From Methylocapsa sp. S129 (GTDB lineage: Bacteria; Pseudomonadota; Alphaproteobacteria; Rhizobiales; Beijerinckiaceae): a stretch of 64,000 nucleotides of DNA. A program made the position numbers and the translations under genes. Below the pieces are notes generated by a model, which worked only from the letters and a program-made list of their open reading frames with translations, did no database searches and was not told the DNA's origin. The stretch is from assembly GCF_009765995.1 (NCBI RefSeq), contig NZ_LMUI01000016.1, positions 124,001-188,000 of the forward strand, given 5' to 3'. Below, one piece after another: positions 34,712 through 42,941 of this stretch. Each line of letters opens with the position of its first letter. Positions within the stretch are counted from its first letter, which is position 1.

Positions 34712-35557
34712 TCACCGGCTGAGGAAGAAGTCCGTGGGCGTCAGGCCCCATTTGGAAAAGATGGCGGCCGCCGATCCATCCGCCAGCATTGCAGCATAGG
34801 CCGCATTGAACTGTTGTAGAAAGGCGTCGTTGCCTTTGGCCACGCCGACCGCGCTTCCCGCATGCGCCCTGTCGGCGGGTTGGTAATCAGCGACGATCTC
34901 GAAGTTGAGCGCCGGATTCTGCCTGAGCGCATAGGCGGAGAGGCTGCTGGCGGCCACAGCCGCGTCAAGACGCCCTGCGGATAGATCCGCCAAGACATTG
35001 TCGAGGGTCGGATACTGGCGAATTTCGATGGACTTGCCGCTTGGGCAGTTAGCGCTCGCCGCGCGCAGCAAGCCGACGTAGGTCGTGCCTTCGTAGCTGC
35101 CGGCGGTTCGGCCGCAGAGATCAGCCAGATTGCGCAGCTTTGCGGGATTGCCCTTGGCGACGTCCAACGCCTCCGGATTGTAGAAGACGATGTCGGTGAA
35201 ATCGATGACTTGCTTGCGCTGGGGCGTCGCGTACATGGAATCGCCGATCATGGCGATCCGCTCGCTCGCCAGAGCGGGAATGAGGCTGCTGAACGGCATC
35301 GCCACGGGATGGATATCCGCCCTGACGCCCATGCGCGCGAATACCGCCCGCAGGATGTCCGGGAAAATGCCGATGGCGGCGCCATCCCGGCTGTCGATCG
35401 AGGACAGCGGCGCGTCGTTCGCTGTGCCGATCGTAATTTCGTGGCCGCCGCCGCGCAGGGACGACAGCAAATCGGCGGCCTGAAGAACCCCTGACGACGT
35501 CAACGGAACGATTACCGACAGGATCGACGCTCCGAGCGTCTTCGATAGACGATTCAT
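34712..35557 (-). CDS. Polar amino-acid-type binding protein, tandem copy A
   Basis: A 281-residue SBP_bac_3 protein: Sec signal MNRLSKTLGASILSVIVPLT ... LQA, then HEITIGTANDAPLSSIDSRD, AMPFSSLIPALASERIAMIG and QYPTLDNVLADLSAGRLDAA. It shares most of these segments and the ending KWGLTPTDFFL with the neighbouring gene at 35586, so the two arose by tandem duplication. The motif GTANDAPLS in place of the usual 'G..PPF' substrate pocket may mark a special ligand. Confidence 0.87.
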   Translation of the reverse strand: MNRLSKTLGASILSVIVPLTSSGVLQAADLLSSLRGGGHEITIGTANDAPLSSIDSRDGAAIGIFPDILRAVFARMGVRADIHPVAMPFSSLIPALASERIAMIGDSMYATPQRKQVIDFTDIVFYNPEALDVAKGNPAKLRNLADLCGRTAGSYEGTTYVGLLRAASANCPSGKSIEIRQYPTLDNVLADLSAGRLDAAVAASSLSAYALRQNPALNFEIVADYQPADRAHAGSAVGVAKGNDAFLQQFNAAYAAMLADGSAAAIFSKWGLTPTDFFLSR

Positions 35558-35585
35558 GTTGACGACCGGTCCTTGGCTGTGCGGC

Positions 35586-36428
35586 TCAGGGGGCGAGGAA
35601 GAAGGCCGTCGGGGTCAGGCCCCATTTGGTGAAAAGCTTGGCTGCGGAACCATCAGCCAGCATGGCGGAATAGGTTTCGTTGAAGGATTTGAGAAAGTCC
35701 TCGCTGCCCTTGGCGACGCCGAAGGCGCAGCCTGAACCCTGTTTATCCTCAGGCTTGTAGTCCGCCACCAGTTCGAAGCTGAGGGACAAATTCTCCTTCA
35801 ACGCATAGGCGGACAGCGTGCTGTCCACTACGGCGGCGTCGAGCCTGCCGGCGGAAAGATCTGCAAAGACGTTCTGGATTGTCGGGTACTGGCGCACGTC
35901 GATGGTCTTGCCCGCGGGGCATGCGGCGCTCGCCTTGCGCAGCATGTCGATATAGGTCGTTCCCTCGTAGGTGCCGGCGATCTTGCCGCACAGATCGGCG
36001 AGGCTGTGCAGCTTGCCAGGATTGCCCTTCGCGACGTCGAGCGACTCGGGATTGTAGAAGCTGATTTCAGTGAAATCGATAATCTGCTTGCGCGCCGCCG
36101 TCGCATACATCGCGTCGCCGATCATATCGATGCGCCCGCTCGTCAGCGCCGGAATGAGGCTGCTGAACGGCATGGCGACAACGCGAACCTCGGTCTTCAC
36201 GCCCATTTTCGCGAGCGCGGCCCGCAGGACGTCAGGAAGCACGCCGGTGGCGGAATTGTCTTTGGAATCTATGAAGGAGAGAGGCGCGTCGTTGGAGGTG
36301 CCTATCGTGATCTCATGCTTGCTACGGGCGGTGGAGAGGAGATCGTCCGCCAGCGCTCCTTGCCATGCAACAAGCGAGAGCATGGCGGAGAGCGCGGCAA
36401 GCAAGGTCGTCTTACATTTTCTGGCCAT
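35586..36428 (-). CDS. Polar amino-acid-type binding protein, tandem copy B
   Basis: A 280-residue paralogue of the preceding protein, with Sec signal MARKCKTTLLAALSAMLSLV and mature segments HEITIGTSNDAPLSFIDSKD, AMPFSSLIPALTSGRIDMIG, QYPTIQNVFADLSAGRLDAA and KWGLTPTAFFLAP. The ATG at 36428 has GGAG five bases upstream; the frame is open to 36443. It probably opens the ABC operon, or is co-transcribed with the DUF1989 gene upstream (111 bp between). Having two binding proteins for one permease widens or sharpens ligand choice. Confidence 0.87.
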   Translation of the reverse strand: MARKCKTTLLAALSAMLSLVAWQGALADDLLSTARSKHEITIGTSNDAPLSFIDSKDNSATGVLPDVLRAALAKMGVKTEVRVVAMPFSSLIPALTSGRIDMIGDAMYATAARKQIIDFTEISFYNPESLDVAKGNPGKLHSLADLCGKIAGTYEGTTYIDMLRKASAACPAGKTIDVRQYPTIQNVFADLSAGRLDAAVVDSTLSAYALKENLSLSFELVADYKPEDKQGSGCAFGVAKGSEDFLKSFNETYSAMLADGSAAKLFTKWGLTPTAFFLAP

Positions 36429-36538
36429 TTTGACTCCTATCAACCGGGTGGGGGAAGCCTCAGCATAGGCGGCGCGCGCCGCGAACCATTCGTCTTCAAG
36501 CTGAAAGATTTCGGTACGGGCGATCCTCCTTTGCGGCT

Positions 36539-37156
36539 TCAGCCTTCGATCACGTAATGCGCATCCCGAGGCGTCTTGTCCGGCCCGTTGATCACGGTCA
36601 TGTCCTGCGGACAGGCCGAGATCACGACGATGAGATCCATCCCAGCTTTGAGCCGGACATAGTCGCCAGGTTTGGTTGCTGGCGGCAGGCGGCTGATCGT
36701 GCGGTCGGCATTGACCGGGATGTTCATGAAAACGTTGAGCGGGCCTGGCGTGAACGGAAATGACAGGCCGATCTCCGCCAGGCCCTCATGCAGGTTGTCC
36801 GAGCAGTTTCGGTGATATGTCTTGCAACCCGCCTCTTCGTATATCTGGCGATTGCACGCGCAGAGCAGCGTGTCGTGGATGCCGGGCGATGTGTCTTCGG
36901 TGACGCACAACATGGGGCGACGGCGGTCGGACACATAATGGTCGCCGACCCCCAAGACAATTTTGCTATTGCGGGAACGGGTGTGCTCCATCGACATGAA
37001 TTCGGTCATGTCGGCAGCGTTGAACGCCCACATGTCAAACACCTGCGTTCCATGCTGGCTGAGGACCTTGATGACCTGCCCGTTGGAAAGGGGAATCGCC
37101 TTCCCCATCGTGGCCGGGACGACGCCCGGAACGGCTCTCGAAAGTGTGTCGATCAT
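36539..37156 (-). CDS. DUF1989 / urea carboxylase-associated family protein
   Basis: A 205-residue protein matching the urea-carboxylase-associated (DUF1989) family by VLSQHGTQVFDMWAFNAADM, EFMSMEHTR, CNRQIYEEAGC and NCSDNLHEGLAEIGL, with FMNIPV and AGMDLIVVISACPQDMTVIN near the end. Members accompany urea, guanidine and amine catabolism and are suspected metal-binding proteins; the reaction is not established. Start ATG 37156. It shares orientation with the amino-acid importer downstream and is separated by 240 bp from the regulator gene upstream, whose stop is at 37397. Confidence 0.85.
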   Translation of the reverse strand: MIDTLSRAVPGVVPATMGKAIPLSNGQVIKVLSQHGTQVFDMWAFNAADMTEFMSMEHTRSRNSKIVLGVGDHYVSDRRRPMLCVTEDTSPGIHDTLLCACNRQIYEEAGCKTYHRNCSDNLHEGLAEIGLSFPFTPGPLNVFMNIPVNADRTISRLPPATKPGDYVRLKAGMDLIVVISACPQDMTVINGPDKTPRDAHYVIEG

Positions 37157-37396
37157 TATCGTCCTTCGGCTTGATGGGACTCTATTAGCGGGCGGGCGCT
37201 ATGGACAAAAGCTTCAGTCGCCTCATTTGACGCCAGATATTGTATTCAAATGGCATAGTGAGACAAGATGAACTTCTAGGCGCACCGTGCCCCTTTAATA
37301 AGCACGGCCGCGAACGTGCATTGGGGTTCCGCGACAGAACCATGACACGCGACGATGAGCGGCGCGGCGTCGCTGTTGGCGGCGGCAAAGAGGCTC

Positions 37397-38362
37397 TCAC
37401 CTCTGACGCCCTAAATCCAGACTCTGTTTCCTGTGCCGCATCGCATTGGCCAGATGCGTGCGCATCAGGGCTGACGCCTCCTGGAGTTCGTTCGCGACGA
37501 CCGCTTCCAGAATGTCCAGATGTTCCTTCAGCCAGACCAGCATGCGGCCCTCGTCCGGCGCGTCGCGGTATTCAAGGATTTGGCGCATTCGATTGTGCTG
37601 CGCCACGCCCGAATGGAAGAAGGGGTTGCCGCCGCAGGTAGCGATCGCTTCGTGGAAGGCGGCGTCGACCCTGAAGGCGATCCGCCCGGTGCGCTCCGGC
37701 GTGGCGAGCGTGAGAAGGCGAATATGCTCGTCGCGGCAAGCCCGGATCAGGTCGCGCTTGACCCTGAAGGTCGGCAGCAGCAGGATTCTCGGCTCGGTCG
37801 CTAATCGGTATTCATAGCTCGCCAGGCTGGCTTCGTTGGTGAGGAGAAAAGGATTGAAACGCCATTTTCCATCCTCGTCCGAGAAAATCACCTTTTCGTC
37901 GCAGAGCGCGTTGAGAACGCGTCGCACCATGCGCGCGCTCATCCCGTAGCGGGAGATCACGTCTCTTTCCGAGAAGGGTCGCGGCAGAACGCCCTGGAGG
38001 TGATCCAGCGCGACGCGCTCGAACAATGCGTCTTCGTCGAAAGACGGAAAGTCGAGACTCGCCGCGAACAGGGTTCGGGCCGGGCGGGCGAGGAAATAGC
38101 CGCGATGCGCGACCTTGGCGACAATGCCTTCGGCGTGCAGATCGGTCAGCGCTTTTCGGATGGGCGTTCGCGAGACGTTCAAGGCGTCGGCCAAGCCCTG
38201 CTCGGTCAGATGGGCGCCCTCTGGCGTGTCCTCGGCGACGAGGTGGCTGAGAAGCCGACGAATCAGCGGGGAGCCGCCGCCGTCCGGAGCGGCCGTCGCG
38301 CTCGCCTCGCCCCGCGATTGCTTCGGCGCTTCTTCGTCATCGCGGCTGGACCGTTTGGGCAT
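37397..38362 (-). CDS. GntR-family regulator with two apparent winged helices
   Basis: A 321-residue regulator. The first winged helix is typical GntR (GLADALNVSRTPIRKALTDL, then EGIVAKVAHRGYFLARP, residues ~35-85). A second similar unit follows at ~115-160 (ISRYGMSARMVRRVLNALCD, then EKVIFSDEDGKWRFNP). The rest is FCD-like, with FRVDAAFHEAIATCGGNPFF and WLKEHLDILEAV. FCD regulators normally have ~230-250 residues and one winged helix, so this is longer by about one domain. Start ATG 38362 (MPKRSSRDD). A perfect 27-bp palindrome lies 44-70 bp upstream, between it and the divergent M24 gene. Confidence 0.85.
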   Translation of the reverse strand: MPKRSSRDDEEAPKQSRGEASATAAPDGGGSPLIRRLLSHLVAEDTPEGAHLTEQGLADALNVSRTPIRKALTDLHAEGIVAKVAHRGYFLARPARTLFAASLDFPSFDEDALFERVALDHLQGVLPRPFSERDVISRYGMSARMVRRVLNALCDEKVIFSDEDGKWRFNPFLLTNEASLASYEYRLATEPRILLLPTFRVKRDLIRACRDEHIRLLTLATPERTGRIAFRVDAAFHEAIATCGGNPFFHSGVAQHNRMRQILEYRDAPDEGRMLVWLKEHLDILEAVVANELQEASALMRTHLANAMRHRKQSLDLGRQR

Positions 38363-38405
38363 CGTATTTTTTTCGCAGGGAAACATTGTTCTGACGCGGC
38401 GCCTA

Positions 38406-38432
38406 TTGTATCAATTTTTTAAATTGATACAA
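38406..38432. promoter_or_regulatory. Perfect 27-bp palindrome, probable operator
   Basis: TTGTATCAATTT at 38406-38417 and AAATTGATACAA at 38421-38432 are exact inverted copies separated by TTT. It sits between divergent genes (GntR regulator start 38362, M24 start 38510). A symmetric site of this size at a regulator's own promoter is typical of autoregulation by a dimer, here perhaps using both winged helices. The half-site TTGTATCAA is partly repeated at 54154-54172, and TTGTAT at 37240 and 42781. Confidence 0.7.
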
Positions 38433-38509
38433 ATTCTCGGTTCGCTGCGACGCCGTATTGGCCATAGGCCGCGCCGAGTCTTTGACACCCTGCCGTTCCG
38501 GATGACCCG

Positions 38510-39703
38510 ATGTCGCCTGCGCCCCATCTCATTCTGTCGCAAGAGGCCGTTGCGCCGGGGTTGGAATGCGTCTTCCCCGACGACGAACTCGCGGCGCGCA
38601 TGGCGCGCTTGCGCGCCGCCATGCGCCAGCAGCGCTTCGACGGGTTGGTGCTGACGGGAGCGGAAAACATTTTCTGGCTGACGGGCCGCCAGACGCCGGG
38701 GCATTTCGCCTTCCAGGCGCTGTTCGCGCCCCTCGACGGCGAGCCCTTCATCATCGTGCGGCAATTGGAGGAAATGAATTGCCGCGCCAACACCCGTCTT
38801 GCCGATATTCGCACCTATGCCGACGATGAGGCGCCGGCGGATGTGCTTGTCGCGGCGATAACGGACCTCGGCTGGCGACATCGCCGCATCGCGACAGAGA
38901 TGCGCGGCGCCGGCCTGACGCCGGCCGCTTTTGCGCGTCTGGCGGCTTGCGCGCCCGACTTGCACGATGCGAGCGCGCTTGTCGGCGCGTTGCGCGCCGT
39001 CAAATCGCGGCTGGAGATCGCCTTCATCGAACAGGCGGCGCGCTATGCGGACGCCGGGCTAGAAGCCGGTATTGGCGCGATCAGGGTCGGAGCGAGCGAG
39101 AACGCTGTCGCTGCGGCGATGATGCAAGGGGCCATCGCGGCCGGTTCTGAATATGTCGGGATGGAGCCCCTGGTTTCGTCGGGACCGCGCAGCGGCATGC
39201 CACATGCGACATGGCGCCGTCGTCGGCTGGCGGCAGGGGATGGGCTGTTCCTTGAACTCGCCGGCTGCCACAACCGTTATCACGCGGCCATCCTGAGGCC
39301 GGTCTGGCTTGGCTCGATGCCTGACGAGGCGCGTCATATGCTAGAGGCGGCGCAGGCAGGGCTTGCGGCGGCGCTCGATGCCCTACGTCCGGGTGCGACC
39401 TGTGCGGATGTCCACCGCGCGGCGGAATCGGCCATCGATCGGCATGGTTTTGCCACAGCCTATCGCAAGCGGACAGGATACAGCATGGGCGTCGCTTTCG
39501 CACCGGATTGGGGGGAGGGCGATGTGTTGAGCCTCTATCGGGGCGTCGAGCGTCCTATCGAGCCAGGCATGGTGTTCCACATCCCGACGACACTGAGGGC
39601 GTATGGTCGCTTCACCATTGGCGTCAGCGAAACGGCGGTGGTGACCCAAGACGGGCCCCGATGTCTGTCCCGCATTCCGCGCCGGCTGTTCGAGATGTCG
39701 TGA
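38510..39703 (+). CDS. M24-family amidohydrolase, creatinase/ectoine-hydrolase type
   Basis: A 397-residue 'pita-bread' fold protein. Front: LVLTGAENIFWLTGRQTPGH; core: EYVGMEPLVSSGPRSGMPHA, LFLELAGCHNRYHAAILRPV and YRKRTGYSMGVAFAPDWGEG; end: GMVFHIPTTLRAYGRFTIG, then SETAVV. Metallo-aminopeptidases of this family have D-x-G...S-D-x-T-R-T; here it is LELAGCHNRYHAAILRP, so the paired metal-binding Asp residues are missing. Creatinase and ectoine hydrolase (DoeA/EutD) also lack them and hydrolyse C-N bonds without metal. It starts the rightward pair with the DapA-family gene. Its closest relative in the window is at 56576. Confidence 0.85.
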   Translation: MSPAPHLILSQEAVAPGLECVFPDDELAARMARLRAAMRQQRFDGLVLTGAENIFWLTGRQTPGHFAFQALFAPLDGEPFIIVRQLEEMNCRANTRLADIRTYADDEAPADVLVAAITDLGWRHRRIATEMRGAGLTPAAFARLAACAPDLHDASALVGALRAVKSRLEIAFIEQAARYADAGLEAGIGAIRVGASENAVAAAMMQGAIAAGSEYVGMEPLVSSGPRSGMPHATWRRRRLAAGDGLFLELAGCHNRYHAAILRPVWLGSMPDEARHMLEAAQAGLAAALDALRPGATCADVHRAAESAIDRHGFATAYRKRTGYSMGVAFAPDWGEGDVLSLYRGVERPIEPGMVFHIPTTLRAYGRFTIGVSETAVVTQDGPRCLSRIPRRLFEMS

Positions 39704-39790
39704 CGGCGCGCCGCTGGAACAATGTCTCAGGCGAAAGCCGCGCTCATTTTCCCACATCAACTTCCCTCCAATTGCGATCGGAACCCTCCC

Positions 39791-40723
39791 ATGCCCGCCC
39801 ACAAGATCAGCGAAACGACGCGCGGCGTCTTCATCATCGCGCCAACGCCCTTCGACGAGAGCGGCGCGGTCGACGCCTACAGCACGGATACGCTCGTTGA
39901 CTTCTTCCTTGCCAAGGGCGTCACGGGCATCACGATCCTTGGCGTGCTCGGCGAGGCGCCGAAGCTCTCGGCCATCGAGCGCAAGGACTTCATGACGCAG
40001 ACGCTCCGACGCGTCGCCGGGCGAGTCCAGATCGTTGTCGGCGCCAGCGACGCCGGCACGGACAATCTCGTCCGGTTCGCCAGGGAGGCGATGGATCTCG
40101 GTGCCGCGGGCCTGATGATCGCCCCCGTCGCGGGCCTCAAGACCGACGATCACGTCTATGATTATTGGGCGGCTGTACTGGAGAAGCTCGGACCGAATAT
40201 TCCCGTATGTTATCAGGACTATCCGCAGACGACGACCGTCGTCAGTTCGGTCTCCGTGCTCAATCGCTTGATCGACGCCTTCCCGAATTTCGTCATGCTG
40301 AAACATGAGGATTGCCCGGGCCTTGGCAAGATCACCAGCCTGCGCGACAGCGCCAGAGACGGCGCCCGTCGGCGCGTGAGCATCCTGGTCGGGAACGGCG
40401 GCCTCTATCTGCCGCAGGAATTGCGGCGTGGCGCAGACGGCGCCATGACCGGCTTCGCCTTTCCCGAGATGCTTGTCGAGGTTTGCGCAAAATTCTCCGC
40501 CGGCGCGGCCAAGGAGGCGGAAAATCTCTTCGACCTTTATCTTCCGGTGCTGCGCCATGAGCAGCAGCCGGGTTTCGGCCTGGCCATCCGCAAGGAAATC
40601 CTGCGGCGGCGGGGCGCCATAAAGTCCGCGAAAATCCGCCATCCCGGCCCGTCCCTGACGCCTGCCGATCATCGGGAGCTCGATGGGCTCCTTGTGCGCC
40701 TCAACAATCGTCTTGGAGCTTGA
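39791..40723 (+). CDS. DapA-family (dihydrodipicolinate synthase-like) lyase/synthase
   Basis: A 310-residue TIM-barrel protein of the DHDPS/NAL family: GVFIIAPTPFDESGAVD, ITILGVLGEAPKLSAIERKD and the Schiff-base Lys171 in FVMLKHEDCPG; the active-site Tyr is in VCYQDYPQTT. Members form or split C-C bonds of alpha-keto acids (for example dihydrodipicolinate, N-acetylneuraminate, keto-deoxy acids). It lies 87 bp after the M24 gene on the same strand. The same two-gene order recurs at 56576-58708. The substrate is not evident. Start ATG 39791 matches family length; the frame is open to 39722. Confidence 0.87.
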   Translation: MPAHKISETTRGVFIIAPTPFDESGAVDAYSTDTLVDFFLAKGVTGITILGVLGEAPKLSAIERKDFMTQTLRRVAGRVQIVVGASDAGTDNLVRFAREAMDLGAAGLMIAPVAGLKTDDHVYDYWAAVLEKLGPNIPVCYQDYPQTTTVVSSVSVLNRLIDAFPNFVMLKHEDCPGLGKITSLRDSARDGARRRVSILVGNGGLYLPQELRRGADGAMTGFAFPEMLVEVCAKFSAGAAKEAENLFDLYLPVLRHEQQPGFGLAIRKEILRRRGAIKSAKIRHPGPSLTPADHRELDGLLVRLNNRLGA

Positions 40724-40724
40724 C

Positions 40725-40897
40725 ATGGATCTTGGTCTGCCCGGCAGAACCGCCCTCGTCTGGGCTCAAGCAGAGGTCTGGGGCCAGACGAGCTCGCCGA
40801 ATTCGCCGATGTCGTCGCCTTCCTGGCGAGCGCATGCGCGAGCTACGTCACGGGCAGTGTGCTGCGCGTCGATGGAGGCATGATCCGCAGCATCTGA
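40725..40897 (+). pseudogene. Short-chain dehydrogenase with internal deletion
   Basis: The ATG at 40725, one base after the DapA-family stop, begins MDLGLPGRTALV, the start of an SDR; the frame then jumps and the last part reads ELAEFADVVAFLASACASYV, TGSVLRVDGGMIRSI and stops at 40897. This is the first ~12 and last ~40 residues of a ~250-residue SDR, with ~200 residues lost and the frame broken (173 bp in total, not a multiple of three). The position suggests that it once belonged to the same operon. Confidence 0.75.
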
Positions 40898-40965
40898 TAT
40901 TCTGAACAAACCGGCGCTCCGATATCGATCATCACGCGCTCGGATGCGAAGCGGGAGAAGCTGCC

Positions 40966-41739
40966 ATGAAAGTCGATCTCAATTCCGACCTCGGCGAGAG
41001 TTTTGGTGCCTGGACCATGGGCGACGATGCTGCGATGCTGGACATCGTGACCTCGGCCAATGTCGCGTGCGGCTTCCATGCGGGCGATCCGATCGTGATG
41101 CATCGCACGATCGCAGCCGCGCGGGATCGCGGCGTCAGCGTCGGCGCGCATCCCGGCTTTCTCGATCTGTGGGGGTTCGGCCGGCGGCCGATCCAAGGGG
41201 AAAGTCCCTCCGATATCGAGAAGATCATCGTCTATCAGGTCGGCGCGGCGATCGCTGTCGCGGCGGCGGCGGGATGGCGCGTCACCCACGTCAAGACCCA
41301 CGGTTCGATGGGTAATATGGCGATGGTCGATCCCGCTCTAGCCGACGCGATCGCCAAGGCCGTGCATACGGTGGATCGCGATCTGATCCTCGTCGTCATG
41401 CCGGCTCTGGAGCTGGAGAAGGCGGGAATGAAGCGCGACCTCGCGCTCGCGCGCGAGATCTATGCGGATCGCACCTATGACGATAACGGCAATCTGACGT
41501 CGAGGAAAAAAGAGGGCGCCGTCCTCCACGATCCGGCGGCGGCCGCCGCCCGCGTGCTGCGCATGATCGAAGAGCAGGCGGTTACGACGGTATCCGGGCG
41601 CAAATTGCCGGTCCGCATCGACAGCGTCTGCGTCCATGGCGACAAGCCGGAGGCTGTCGCCATGGCGCGTGCGGTTCGCGAGAGCCTCGAGGCCGCCGGC
41701 GTCGAACTGCGCCCCTTCGTCGAATTCGTGCGGTCCTAG
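40966..41739 (+). CDS. pxpA: 5-oxoprolinase subunit A (LamB/YcsF family)
   Basis: A 257-residue YcsF-family protein: MKVDLNSDLGESFGAWTMGD, TSANVACGFHAGDPIVMHRT, GAHPGFLDLWGFGRRPI and VKTHGSMGNMAMVD are conserved. PxpA with PxpB and PxpC forms the ATP-dependent bacterial 5-oxoprolinase that opens 5-oxoproline to glutamate. Usually pxpB, pxpC and pxpA are adjacent; here a leftward hydroxyacid dehydrogenase gene separates pxpA from pxpBC. It ends by overlapping that gene's stop by four bases, tail to tail. Confidence 0.9.
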   Translation: MKVDLNSDLGESFGAWTMGDDAAMLDIVTSANVACGFHAGDPIVMHRTIAAARDRGVSVGAHPGFLDLWGFGRRPIQGESPSDIEKIIVYQVGAAIAVAAAAGWRVTHVKTHGSMGNMAMVDPALADAIAKAVHTVDRDLILVVMPALELEKAGMKRDLALAREIYADRTYDDNGNLTSRKKEGAVLHDPAAAAARVLRMIEEQAVTTVSGRKLPVRIDSVCVHGDKPEAVAMARAVRESLEAAGVELRPFVEFVRS

Positions 41740-42734
41740 GCGATGGGCGCGACCGGCACGGGCAAGCGACGACGGCTCCAGACATCCGGATTGACGAGAT
41801 GCGCCGGCCGACGACCCTCGAGAATATCGGCGACTTGATCGCAAATGGCAATCGCCGTGGCCTGAAGCGCGGTCTCGGTCGTGCCGGCGACGTGAGGCGT
41901 GATTACGACCTGAGGGCTGGCCAAAAGGTTCTCATGCGTCTCCCCGCCTTCTTCGTGAGCCAGCACGTCGAGCCCAGCGCCAAAGAGCTGCTTCGATTGC
42001 AGCGCTGCGAGGAGGGCGTCCTCATCGATCAGTCCGCCGCGTCCCGTATTGATGAGGATCGCGCCGCGCTTCATGGCGGCCAGAGCGCCGCGTCCGATGA
42101 TGTGCCGCGTCTGCGGCGTCAATGGTAGGTGCAGGGAGAGCACGTGGGCCTCGGCGAGAAGAACGGCGAGGTCTTCTGTGAAAACGACATCGGAGCGCGG
42201 CGCGGCATCGGCATGGCCTCGCCGCCACGCGAGGACCCGCATGCCGAGCCCCGCCGCCGCGATTTCCGCTGTGGCGCGGGCCGTATGTCCCCAGCCGGCA
42301 AGCCCGAGAGTTCGTCCGCGAAGCTGCATGAAGTCATTTTCAAACTTGAAGCGAAGGTCGCGAGCACGCCCGGCGGCGTCCGCCTGCGGAATCCGGCGCG
42401 CCACGGCCAGCATCAGGGCGATCGCATGCTCCGCCACGGAATGGGCGTTGGCGCCGGGCGTGTTGACGACGGGAATGCCGCAGGCCGACGCGGCGGCGAG
42501 GGCGATCGAATTGTGACCGCTGCCATGGCATCCGATGGCGGCCAGGCGCTGTCCGGCTTCCATCATCGGTCGATCGATCGTCGCGTTGCGCGTGATCAGC
42601 GCATCGACGCTCGCCGCGAGGGACAGCAGCGCGCCGTGACCAGGCGCTGGAGCGATCGCGTCGATGCCTCGTTGGCGCAACAGCTCGAGCCCCACGCCAT
42701 GGATCGGCTGGAGGACGAGGCATCGACGCGTCAT
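41736..42734 (-). CDS. D-2-hydroxyacid dehydrogenase (NAD-dependent)
   Basis: A 332-residue protein of the D-isomer-specific 2-hydroxyacid dehydrogenase family. NAD binds at LGLAGWGHTARATAEIAAAG (a variant of GxGxxG with A at the last position), the catalytic Arg follows in ILINTGRGGLIDEDALLAAL, and VVITPHVAGTTETALQATA holds the catalytic His. The usual acid/base Glu lies between them (LDVLAHEEGGE). It is on the opposite strand to the pxp genes, so it is a separate transcript. An AT-rich region with TTGTAT and an imperfect mirror (42781-42808) lies upstream. Confidence 0.87.
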   Translation of the reverse strand: MTRRCLVLQPIHGVGLELLRQRGIDAIAPAPGHGALLSLAASVDALITRNATIDRPMMEAGQRLAAIGCHGSGHNSIALAAASACGIPVVNTPGANAHSVAEHAIALMLAVARRIPQADAAGRARDLRFKFENDFMQLRGRTLGLAGWGHTARATAEIAAAGLGMRVLAWRRGHADAAPRSDVVFTEDLAVLLAEAHVLSLHLPLTPQTRHIIGRGALAAMKRGAILINTGRGGLIDEDALLAALQSKQLFGAGLDVLAHEEGGETHENLLASPQVVITPHVAGTTETALQATAIAICDQVADILEGRRPAHLVNPDVWSRRRLPVPVAPIA

Positions 42735-42780
42735 AAATATGGCCTCCGCTCCAGAATGGCGTTTCGTCAGCGCGGCGGGA

Positions 42781-42808
42781 TTGTATTTTGTCGTGAAATA
42801 TATTCAAT
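42781..42808. promoter_or_regulatory. AT-rich imperfect inverted repeat
   Basis: TTGTATTTTG at 42781 is loosely mirrored by AAATATATTCAAT ending at 42808. It lies just upstream of the leftward hydroxyacid dehydrogenase start (42734) and shares TTGTAT with the perfect palindrome at 38406. It is a weak candidate for a site read by the same regulator. Confidence 0.3.
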
Positions 42809-42941
42809 CGCATCGCGCGCTTCGGGAACCGCCCCGTATGATGCAAGCCTTGCGGTCAAGAGACCGGGCGCGGCGGTTGCTGTCTCGAATCGCGCCAATC
42901 GGCCCACCTTTATTGAAGCGATCGTTCGGATAGGTCACGCC

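Noticed and set aside
39383-40726. A 447-codon open frame on the - strand
   Set aside because: Shadow of the M24 and DapA-family genes on the + strand; low-complexity, charged composition.
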